A stretch of DNA of 64,000 nt. Origin: Idiomarina sp. (GTDB lineage Bacteria > Pseudomonadota > Gammaproteobacteria > Enterobacterales > Alteromonadaceae). Positions 47,912-54,521 of the stretch are shown here, in pieces. Numbering within the stretch: the first letter of the stretch is position 1; every line of letters starts with the position of its first letter. The stretch spans positions 310,001 through 374,000 of the forward strand of contig JAFIFP010000009.1 in the NCBI GenBank assembly GCA_020831965.1. The letters are read 5' to 3'. The position numbers and the translations under genes are program-made. The notes beneath the pieces were generated by a model that had not been told where the DNA came from, ran no database searches, and saw nothing but the letters and a program-made list of their open reading frames with translations.

Positions 47912-48316
47912 CTATCGTCCTCCACTGCCGCCAAGCGCTTTGTTTAATCCTTGAATCCGATCCGTCAGGAAGCGCAGGCTTGCTTGGTATTCCATTGCGT
48001 TTCTCAGATACAAGTTCCGTTCCACTTGTACATCAACGGTATTGCCATCACCCGTATCTGGTTGATTTGGAACACGAAATTTTTCATCACCACCCCCTCT
48101 GAGCGTCACGGTGAAGTGTCGTTCATTGGTTCGTTGCATGGTGAAACCTTGCCGCTTTTGGGCATTTTGTAGGGCACTTTGGAAATCCAAGTCCCGCGCT
48201 TTATAACCTGGGGTGTCCGCATTGGCTAAGTTACTCGCCAATACTTCCGCCCGTTGCTCGCGTACAAGCAAGGCGTGAGGGTGGATGCCAAGGCCTTTTT
48301 CTAAACTGAGCGCCAT
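47912..48316 (-). CDS. flgB: Proximal rod protein FlgB
   Basis: Rod subunit, 134 residues. N-terminal GIHPHALLVREQRAEVLASN, then LANADTPGYKARDLDFQSAL, and C-terminal VQVERNLYLRNAMEYQASLR. First gene of flgB-C-D-E, downstream of a consensus sigma-54 promoter. Confidence 0.95.
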   Translation of the reverse strand: MALSLEKGLGIHPHALLVREQRAEVLASNLANADTPGYKARDLDFQSALQNAQKRQGFTMQRTNERHFTVTLRGGGDEKFRVPNQPDTGDGNTVDVQVERNLYLRNAMEYQASLRFLTDRIQGLNKALGGSGGR

Positions 48317-48351
48317 AAATACGTCTCCGGTTAAAGTCCAACCAGAAAACG

Positions 48352-48367
48352 AGCAAGTTTCGTGCCA
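48352..48367 (-). promoter_or_regulatory. Sigma-54 promoter of the flgB-to-flgE unit
   Basis: On the minus strand TGGCACGAAACTTGCT matches the sigma-54 pattern TGGCACG-N4-TTGCW. Transcription would start near 48341, about 25 bases before the flgB start. Confidence 0.93.
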
Positions 48368-48397
48368 CGATTGTGCGAAAGAGGAGTAATCAGTAAA

Positions 48398-48444
48398 GCG
48401 GCAAAAGTTGCCGCATAGCGGGCATGTGGCGATTCATGCGGCAA
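48398..48444. repeat. Three-part TTGCCGC inverted repeat between cheR and flgB
   Basis: On the plus strand GCGGCAA (48398-48404), TTGCCGCAT (48408-48416) and ATGCGGCAA (48436-48444). The middle element can pair with either outer one, giving two mutually exclusive hairpins: a tight one with a three-base loop and a 9-base-pair one with a 19-base loop. It lies about 30 bases upstream of the flgB sigma-54 -24 element and within the 3' end of the cheR transcript. Confidence 0.7.
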
Positions 48445-48476
48445 CTCATGTGGCAGTGAGCGAGGGAGAAAAGAGT

Positions 48477-49310
48477 CTAGTTCTTACGCTGGTAAAGAAT
48501 ACCGGGGTTACAACGAATCATCTCAAAGTCTTCGCTAAGGCCCGAGATCGACTCGGAGGCACCAAGCATCAGATACCCCTGTGGCTGCAAACAGCCGCGC
48601 ATCTGAGTGAGGATTTTACGCTTGTTCTCTGCAGAGAAGTAAATCAGTACGTTTCGACAGAAGATAATGTCGAACTTACCGAGTAAGGTGTAGCTATCGA
48701 GCAGGTTGAGGTGACGAAAAGAAACAAAGTCACGCACTTCTTTCTTCACGCGCATGCGTTTGTTCTCAACTGGCTCAAAAAATTTACTTTGCCGCTCCGG
48801 GCTCAAGCCGCGTGCCAATGCCAAGCCGTCGAATTCAGCCTGCTTGGCTTGTTCCAGCACTTTGTTTGAAATATCCGTGCCAATCACTTCGATACCGCGG
48901 GGCAATGCACCGGGGTTCTTCGCACGAAATTCGAGCAAGCTCATGGCAATGGAATACGCTTCTTGCCCCGACGAGGAAGCTGCCGACCAAATACGTAATG
49001 GCCTCTGCATGCTTCGAAATTCAGGGAATAGCTTAGTTTTTAGTAATTCGAAGGGATAGATATCACGGAACCATAGGGTTTCGTTCGTTGTCATGGCATC
49101 AAGCACAGCCGATCGCAAGGCTCGTTCACTAAATTGCATCGAGCGCTTCACCAGCTCCGACAGGGAATCAATATTGAATTGACTCATCAGCGGCGCGAGA
49201 CGACTTTTGACCAGGTAAAGTTTGTTCTCACCCAGCACGATACCGCACTGATGCTCGAGAAACTCCCTGAACTGATTGTACTCAGTATTTCCTAACTCGC
49301 GATTCGACAC
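48477..49310 (-). CDS. cheR: Chemoreceptor methyltransferase CheR
   Basis: Methylates receptor glutamates with S-adenosylmethionine, opposing CheB. 277 residues: N-terminal helical domain (about 1-85: NQFREFLEHQCGIVLGENKL) and a SAM-binding Rossmann domain (RIWSAASSSGQEAYSIAMSL, IEVIGTDISNKVLEQA, FDIIFCRNVLIYF). It lacks the tail that would bind a receptor pentapeptide. It lies 28 bases after cheV, far from the main che operon. Confidence 0.96.
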   Translation of the reverse strand: MSNRELGNTEYNQFREFLEHQCGIVLGENKLYLVKSRLAPLMSQFNIDSLSELVKRSMQFSERALRSAVLDAMTTNETLWFRDIYPFELLKTKLFPEFRSMQRPLRIWSAASSSGQEAYSIAMSLLEFRAKNPGALPRGIEVIGTDISNKVLEQAKQAEFDGLALARGLSPERQSKFFEPVENKRMRVKKEVRDFVSFRHLNLLDSYTLLGKFDIIFCRNVLIYFSAENKRKILTQMRGCLQPQGYLMLGASESISGLSEDFEMIRCNPGILYQRKN

Positions 49311-49338
49311 GAACTACAAACCAACCTTGTTGTTATGA

Positions 49339-50286
49339 TTAACCTGGACCGTGCTCGGCAAGAACGTCGGCACCCAACCATTTACGCACCGCACCAGCGA
49401 GTTCGTCCGGATGAAATTTGGCAATAAAATCATCAGCACCCACTTTCTTAATCATGGCCTGATTAAATACGCCGCTCAACGATGTATGCAAAATAATGTG
49501 CATGTTCTTGAGGTCTGGGTCTGCTTTTACTTCTGCTGTAAGAGTGTACCCGTCCATCTCGGGCATTTCTATATCGGAAATCATGAGCGGTACCACCTGA
49601 CTAATGTCACCGCCGAGTTCTTTGGCTTTTGCCCGCAACCAATCGAGCGCTTCTTTGCCGTTCTTCATGGTTTCCATCGGGATTCCTAGCGGCTCAAGCG
49701 CACGCTTGATCTGATTTCTGGCCACCGCCGAGTCGTCAGCAATCAGCAAAATAGTTTGGGAATAATCTTTGTTTGTGGGTTTCTTGAGTTCTTCGCTAAT
49801 GTCCGTACTGGCGGGAGAGATCTCTTCCAGAATTTTCTCGACGTCAATAATTTCGACCAGCTCATTGTCAATTTCAGTCACCGCGGTAAGGTAACTGGTT
49901 TTCCCAGCTCCTTTGGGCGGAGGCATTACGTCTTCCCACTTAATGTTCACAATCCGCTCAACCCCATCGACTAAGAACCCTTGGACAGAGCGATTGTATT
50001 CGGCAATCACAATAAAGCGATTTTGAATGTCTTCAATGCGCTTACCACTCGTGGCTAAACTCAAGTCAATCACGGAGATCGCTTGGCCACGAATATGAGC
50101 GACACCACGAACAAATTTATTGCTATGCGGCATGGCGGTCAGGCGCGGGCATTGCAACACTTCGCGAACTTTAAACACGTTAATCCCGAAACGCTGACGC
50201 CCATGTAGCCGAAAGAGAAGAAGTTCGAGACGATTCTGACCAACGAGCTGTGTACGTTGGTTCACTGTATCCATGATTCCGGCCAT
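49339..50286 (-). CDS. cheV: Chemotaxis coupling/response protein CheV
   Basis: A CheW domain (about 1-165: ELLLFRLHGRQRFGINVFKV, VIDLSLATSGK) fused to a receiver domain (about 180-310, phospho-acceptor in MISDIEMPEMDGY, and FIAKFHPDEL). CheV couples receptors to CheA and serves as a phosphate sink. About 315 residues from ATG 50286, which follows GGAGTGCGTC; the open frame runs to 50307. Sigma-28 promoter at 50373-50399. The switch Lys is in IAKF rather than the usual VKPF. Confidence 0.95.
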   Translation of the reverse strand: MAGIMDTVNQRTQLVGQNRLELLLFRLHGRQRFGINVFKVREVLQCPRLTAMPHSNKFVRGVAHIRGQAISVIDLSLATSGKRIEDIQNRFIVIAEYNRSVQGFLVDGVERIVNIKWEDVMPPPKGAGKTSYLTAVTEIDNELVEIIDVEKILEEISPASTDISEELKKPTNKDYSQTILLIADDSAVARNQIKRALEPLGIPMETMKNGKEALDWLRAKAKELGGDISQVVPLMISDIEMPEMDGYTLTAEVKADPDLKNMHIILHTSLSGVFNQAMIKKVGADDFIAKFHPDELAGAVRKWLGADVLAEHGPG

Positions 50287-50334
50287 GACGCACTCCGTGA
50301 GCTGCAATTACTGAGAAGATTTAGTTGGACAAGA

Positions 50335-50350
50335 CGGCACGCGCCTTGCA
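50335..50350 (+). promoter_or_regulatory. Probable sigma-54 promoter of flgA
   Basis: CGGCACGCGCCTTGCA matches TGGCACG-N4-TTGCA with one mismatch at the first base. Transcription would begin near 50361, leaving a leader of about 120 bases before flgA. It lies head-on with the cheV sigma-28 promoter. Confidence 0.65.
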
Positions 50351-50372
50351 TCGACCCTTCCGGTACCTTCAT

Positions 50373-50399
50373 GTTTCGGCGATCGCGTCGAAAACTTGA
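50373..50399 (-). promoter_or_regulatory. Sigma-28 promoter of cheV-cheR
   Basis: Minus-strand TCAAGTTT (50392-50399), an 11-base spacer and GCCGAAAC (50373-50380); two mismatches in the -10 part. Transcription would begin near 50366 and run through the flgA sigma-54 site. Confidence 0.7.
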
Positions 50400-50480
50400 C
50401 GGTCTTATTAAGTTATAACTTTTTTTTCCTTAAGCGCCTAGTCTCGCGGGAAAAAATGCACCGGAACTATGAGGTATAGC

Positions 50481-51191
50481 ATGAAAATCACAGGTCTGTT
50501 GGCTGCATTAGTAGTAATTCTCCCTGGGAGTGTACTTCTGGCAGTCGCATCTGAGTACAAGGCAACCTATACGAACGCCGAGCTGGCTGAACAGGCTGAG
50601 CGCTACGTGCGGGACTCACTGGTAGTCGACGAGGACGGTGAAATTCGTGTGCAAGCAACTCAACTCGATCCACGAATGCCCGCGCGGCATTGTGGTCAGC
50701 CCTTAGTGATTTCGATCGCGGGTAATCAAATCCCTGAACGCCAGGCTACAGTTCAGATTGAATGTGCCGATACACATGAACCATGGCGGTTATTTCTGCC
50801 GGTGCGGATTCAACAAGTTCGACCGGTCGTAGTGGCACGGCGTAATTTGAATCCGGGTCAGGTGATTAGCATGGCGGATTTAATGGTCAGTCAGGTGGAC
50901 ACGCATCAGATTCGAGATTCCGTTTTTACCGACCCAGAACTCTTGGTCGGTGCGCGCGTGAAACGGCGCGTCGCAGCAAATCAACCAGTGCAATCTCGGC
51001 AAACCTGCTTCGTCTGCCGAGGCGAGGATGTTACTATTCTCACTGTGTACGGTAATTTAGAAATTCGCGCAACAGGTGTCGCGCGCGCCGATGGTTTACT
51101 CGGAGAACGCATTGTCGTTAGAAACTCCAGAAGTAACAAAGACATACAAGCAGTTGTCACCAGCACCGGCGAAGTCACCATAGGGCGTTAG
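50481..51191 (+). CDS. flgA: P-ring assembly chaperone FlgA
   Basis: Periplasmic chaperone for FlgI. About 236 residues with a signal peptide (MKITGLLAALVVILPGSVLL...) and a C-terminal SAF domain (VVVARRNLNPGQVISMADLM, VKRRVAANQPVQSRQ, with the closing NSRSNKDIQAVVTSTGEVTI). ATG 50481 is placed six bases after GAGG and is preferred to ATG 50469. It is upstream of flgM-flgN, which also have their own sigma-28 promoter. Confidence 0.94.
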   Translation: MKITGLLAALVVILPGSVLLAVASEYKATYTNAELAEQAERYVRDSLVVDEDGEIRVQATQLDPRMPARHCGQPLVISIAGNQIPERQATVQIECADTHEPWRLFLPVRIQQVRPVVVARRNLNPGQVISMADLMVSQVDTHQIRDSVFTDPELLVGARVKRRVAANQPVQSRQTCFVCRGEDVTILTVYGNLEIRATGVARADGLLGERIVVRNSRSNKDIQAVVTSTGEVTIGR

Positions 51192-51232
51192 GTATCTTTT
51201 GCAAAAAAGTACAAAAAACACCTAAAAAAAGT

Positions 51233-51259
51233 TAAAGTATTTATTCCCTATGCCGATAG
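51233..51259 (+). promoter_or_regulatory. Sigma-28 promoter of flgM-flgN
   Basis: TAAAGTAT (51233-51240), an 11-base spacer and GCCGATAG (51252-51259), near the FliA consensus, 35 bases before flgM. FliA thus induces its own anti-sigma factor, the usual feedback. Confidence 0.9.
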
Positions 51260-51294
51260 GTGGGGTGTAGAGGAATAATTGTAGGGGCAAAAAA

Positions 51295-51627
51295 ATGGCT
51301 ATTGATAAGTTAAATAACAACTCAGTCAGCAACCAGGCATTGAACAATGCACGCGCCGAGCAGCAAGCTCGAGCAACGCAAAGCACAGTTCAAGGCGCCA
51401 CCACGGCACCACGCCAGGACGCTGTATCTTTGACTCAGCAAGCGCAACAGCTGACCCAGCTGCAGCGTCGCGCTGAAACCAATTCTGGTGTCGACCAAGA
51501 GAAAATCGACCGCATCAAGAAAGCGATTGCGGACGGTAGCTACACGGTTGACCCTGAGCGTTTGGCTGCCAAAATTGCGCTGTTTGAAAGCGACATGTTT
51601 GGCACAGAAAAAACCGAGCGCCGGTAA
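51295..51627 (+). CDS. flgM: Anti-sigma-28 factor FlgM
   Basis: Binds FliA until it is exported through the completed hook. 110 residues; N-terminal MAIDKLNNNSVSNQALNNAR, a flexible Ala/Gln/Thr-rich middle, and the C-terminal sigma-binding part RIKKAIADGSYTVDPERLAA. Three bases separate it from flgN. Confidence 0.94.
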   Translation: MAIDKLNNNSVSNQALNNARAEQQARATQSTVQGATTAPRQDAVSLTQQAQQLTQLQRRAETNSGVDQEKIDRIKKAIADGSYTVDPERLAAKIALFESDMFGTEKTERR

Positions 51628-51630
51628 TTT

Positions 51631-52056
51631 ATGACCGCGACCTTGTCTGAGCTACTTGAGCAACAGCTCCAGTGCTTGCAAGAACTCAGTACGCTGCAAG
51701 ACGATGAGCGTGCCGCACTTGAACAGCGCGATGCCCCCGCGCTGGAACAGTTGACGGTGCGCAAAACTGAATTATTGCAGCAGCTCGAGTTGAACGACAA
51801 GGCCGTTGCCGAACATCCCCAGCGTGGCGTTGTTGCCACTCACCCCGACTTGCAGAAGAAGCGTGCTGAAATTCAGCAGGCACTTGAGCATGTGCAGCAG
51901 CAAAACGAAGTGAATGGTCAACTGGTGCGTCTCACGCTAGGCCGCATTCAAAATCTTCGCCAAACACTGCAAGCCATGCACAGCGATGGCAACGTAACAT
52001 ACAATGAAAAGGGTCGTACCCGCGCCGGTGGCAGTGGTAAAGGCATCAAAGCCTAG
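51631..52056 (+). CDS. flgN: Flagellar export chaperone FlgN
   Basis: Chaperone for FlgK and FlgL. 141 residues, mostly helical (LSELLEQQLQCLQELSTLQD, then ERAALEQRDAPALEQLTVRK), ending in a basic tail (GRTRAGGSGKGIKA). It follows flgM closely and precedes a terminator. Confidence 0.9.
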   Translation: MTATLSELLEQQLQCLQELSTLQDDERAALEQRDAPALEQLTVRKTELLQQLELNDKAVAEHPQRGVVATHPDLQKKRAEIQQALEHVQQQNEVNGQLVRLTLGRIQNLRQTLQAMHSDGNVTYNEKGRTRAGGSGKGIKA

Positions 52057-52077
52057 TGTGCAACGACTTCAGAAACT

Positions 52078-52103
52078 AAAAACCTCGCATAGCGAGGTTT
52101 TTT
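52078..52103 (+). terminator. Rho-independent terminator of flgA/flgM-flgN
   Basis: AACCTCGC and GCGAGGTT form an 8-base-pair stem (extended by A/T pairs), followed by a T run, about 22 bases after the flgN stop. Confidence 0.92.
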
Positions 52104-52128
52104 AATGGCTGGTGTTCGGGTGAACTCT

Positions 52129-52623
52129 TTAGTAGTAAATCACCCGACGAACTTGCTGTGGCCTTACTGTACTCACGTAAAGATTGTGCACACGCTCAAA
52201 ATCGATTTTCAGTTCAGTAGCGTAGTATTCGCCCACAGGGTAACTGCGAACGACTTGCGCACCGCGAATAATGCCACTGACTTCGGTACGAAATGCATCA
52301 CTTTGGATAATCATGTCAGCGACACGGGTCTCACCATTCAGATAGATACCCTGCACTTGTTCTGCAAGTTCGCGATAAGCCTCAAGCCGGGATGCACGCA
52401 TGGCAAGTAGAATTCGCTCTTCTTCAGTTTCCGCCTGCTGGCGTGCCACTGGAGCAAAGCCGGTCGCGGTCACCACAGGAAAGCTCTCTGGCGTGACCGT
52501 TTGATATTCAATATGGCGGTCCATATAAGAAGTACAGCCGGTGAGCCACAGCGTGGCAGTCAGTGCACCGGCCCAGCATAATTTCATTTTGTTACGGCGA
52601 AATGTGGTTGTCATCGCACTCAT
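52129..52623 (-). CDS. flgP: Flagellar outer-membrane lipoprotein FlgP (LPP20 family)
   Basis: 164 residues with a lipobox LWLTGC (Cys at about residue 30 from ATG 52623; ATG 52614 or 52587 would give a shorter leader). The LPP20-type domain follows (ILLAMRASRLEAYRELAEQV, YLNGETRVADMIIQSD, IIRGAQVVRSYPVGEYYATE). In Vibrio, FlgP is an outer-membrane protein needed for stable flagella and lies beside flgT. The companion flgO is not present here. It is divergent from flgT. Confidence 0.87.
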   Translation of the reverse strand: MSAMTTTFRRNKMKLCWAGALTATLWLTGCTSYMDRHIEYQTVTPESFPVVTATGFAPVARQQAETEEERILLAMRASRLEAYRELAEQVQGIYLNGETRVADMIIQSDAFRTEVSGIIRGAQVVRSYPVGEYYATELKIDFERVHNLYVSTVRPQQVRRVIYY

Positions 52624-52651
52624 ACCTTTCGTCAGTTCCCGAATATCTTCT

Positions 52652-52678
52652 TTATCGGCACAGATTCTGCATAGTTAA
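52652..52678 (-). promoter_or_regulatory. Sigma-28-type promoter of flgP
   Basis: A perfect -10 element GCCGATAA (minus strand, 52652-52659) lies 11 bases after a weak -35 TTAACTAT (52671-52678), about 30 bases before flgP. Confidence 0.65.
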
Positions 52679-52713
52679 GCCCGTAATCATGATTTAAGGT
52701 AAAGGTGTCAAAT

Positions 52714-53883
52714 ATGTGGCGAATCTGGATGCTATTAGGGTTCTTCCTGATCCCAGTCAGCGCGCTCGCAAGCGGCGATTGGTACGAAACCCGTGGTTGG
52801 GCGCCCGTTATTAACGGCGACGTGGAGCGAGCGAGAGCTCGCGCCATCGAAAATGCATTACGCCAAGGTCTCGATTTGGCGGGCGGTAGCGTACATAGCG
52901 TCGAAGAAGTTGTCGACGGTGTCCTCACCGGCCAACGCATGCAATGGCGCACAACCGGCGCAATTGAACATGCGGAACTTGTGCGTGAACGTACTAGCGG
53001 ACAACGCCACGAAGTCACCTTACGCACCTTAATCAGACCAAATGTCAGCAGCTGTGCCGGCGCTGATTTTAAGCCGTCGGTGGTCATTGCACCTTTTGAA
53101 GTGAAGTATCGAGAGCACACGACTACCGGTGATATTCACAAAATCGACGAAGCCAGTGCGTTTCGTTTCAGTCGTTTAGTCGGTCAACATAGCCGCAACC
53201 TATTTGTGCAACACCTTCTCACAGGGCCACAAGGTTTTGAGCGCTTGGTTCGTGCTAATGACTCTAGCCAGATCAGTCAGTTTGCTCGCCGGGTAGCGCA
53301 TGAACACAATGGGCAATTTGTAGTCGCGGGCATTTTTCATGACCTGAGTGCGGAACCGCGTTATCGCAATAACGTGCTGTTCTGGCGCCATCCCCCACTC
53401 GATCGTCAGTTCGAGTTGAGTCTTTACTTAATGGATGGCTACAGCGGCGACTTACTCACTACAGCCAGCGTCCGTGAGCATGCTCGTTGGGATTTTCGCT
53501 TTAATGAGAACGTGGACGTAAATAGCGAAAGATTCTGGCGCAGCGAGTTCGGTTTGCAGCTGCAAGAACGGATGCGCGACCTAGTGTATGGCCTCGACGA
53601 GCGTCTGCAATGCCAGCAACTGAAAGGTTCAGTGGTACGCGCAGACGGTCAAAGCATTCATATCAACATCGGTGAACGCAATCGGCTAGAGGCCGGTGCG
53701 CGACTGCAAGTATTGCATCGCGGAGGTTTCTTCGATGCGATGGGACATTACCGAGAGCAATGGGTTGTAAACCCCGTTGAATTGGAAGTACAGGATGTCT
53801 TTGCGACCACAGCGGTAGCGCGTCCCATGCAAGGTGAGTTGCTCAACGGTGTTCAAGAACGTGATGTGGTGATTGTTCTCTAA
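52714..53883 (+). CDS. flgT: Flagellar H-ring protein FlgT
   Basis: About 389 residues with a signal peptide (MWRIWMLLGFFLIPVSALAS) and the FlgT three-domain layout: an N-terminal domain (about 20-115: YETRGWAPVINGDVERARAR), a middle domain (about 120-275: KPSVVIAPFEVKYREHTTTG) and a C-terminal domain (about 310-389: VRADGQSIHINIGERNRLEA). FlgT builds the periplasmic H ring and supports the T ring (MotX/MotY) of sodium-driven polar flagella in Vibrio. ATG 52714 is preferred over GTG 52705. Its stop overlaps the convergent exonuclease gene by 4 bases. Confidence 0.88.
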   Translation: MWRIWMLLGFFLIPVSALASGDWYETRGWAPVINGDVERARARAIENALRQGLDLAGGSVHSVEEVVDGVLTGQRMQWRTTGAIEHAELVRERTSGQRHEVTLRTLIRPNVSSCAGADFKPSVVIAPFEVKYREHTTTGDIHKIDEASAFRFSRLVGQHSRNLFVQHLLTGPQGFERLVRANDSSQISQFARRVAHEHNGQFVVAGIFHDLSAEPRYRNNVLFWRHPPLDRQFELSLYLMDGYSGDLLTTASVREHARWDFRFNENVDVNSERFWRSEFGLQLQERMRDLVYGLDERLQCQQLKGSVVRADGQSIHINIGERNRLEAGARLQVLHRGGFFDAMGHYREQWVVNPVELEVQDVFATTAVARPMQGELLNGVQERDVVIVL

Positions 53884-54521
53884 CGTACGAGCAGCCTTGC
53901 TTCATTTCTGCCACGGCGTAGCACAGTATTGAGCTGCGCCTTTTCTTTGCCATTCGCCGCATAGGTTTGTGCCAAAAACAGTTCCCCACAAGCGATGGCG
54001 TCGCGCAAGGCGTGATGCCCTTGAAAAGGCGGCAAGTGATAACGTGCCCGGCACGCCGCGAGGGTCAACGAATCTCCCTTCAGGTTAACTTGGCGCTGTG
54101 CCAGTCTTTTCTGTTCTGCCGTTAACGTGCAATACCAACCAGCCACCCGTAAGGTTAATCCCTCGCGCTGACACGCTGCCTGTAAGACTGCACGATCAAA
54201 AGCCACATGGTGAGCCACAACGATACTGCCAGCGGTCGCTTCAATGAAATCTGTCAGCACTTCTTTTGCACGGCGACCTTGCGCCAGCGTGGCTGGCATT
54301 AATTGATGCACTACCGCACTCTGGCTCAAAGGTTGGGCGCTTTGAATGACATCGTAACCGGCGCGACACAAATCAATAAAAGGCGGTTCTATAGGCACAT
54401 AAGCCAAACTTAAGAGTGCGTCTTCGGGATTTAAGCCATTGGTTTCGCAATCAATAGCAACCCATCTCACGCCCGGCCAAGGTGCTCGCCCACGGCGCCA
54501 GCGCCGCCATACTTCAACCAT
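53880..54521 (-). CDS. DnaQ-like 3'-5' exonuclease (DEDDh)
   Basis: 213 residues of the RNase T/DnaQ fold: ExoI WVAIDCETNGLNP (about 20-32, Asp and Glu), ExoII VAHHVAFDRAVL (about 102-113), ExoIII HHALRDAIACGELF (about 174-187). It is shorter than replicative DnaQ. Together with the DUF294/CBS gene (1-base overlap, TAATG) it forms the pair commonly found next to actP in gammaproteobacteria. The substrate is unknown. Confidence 0.9.
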   Translation of the reverse strand: MVEVWRRWRRGRAPWPGVRWVAIDCETNGLNPEDALLSLAYVPIEPPFIDLCRAGYDVIQSAQPLSQSAVVHQLMPATLAQGRRAKEVLTDFIEATAGSIVVAHHVAFDRAVLQAACQREGLTLRVAGWYCTLTAEQKRLAQRQVNLKGDSLTLAACRARYHLPPFQGHHALRDAIACGELFLAQTYAANGKEKAQLNTVLRRGRNEARLLVR

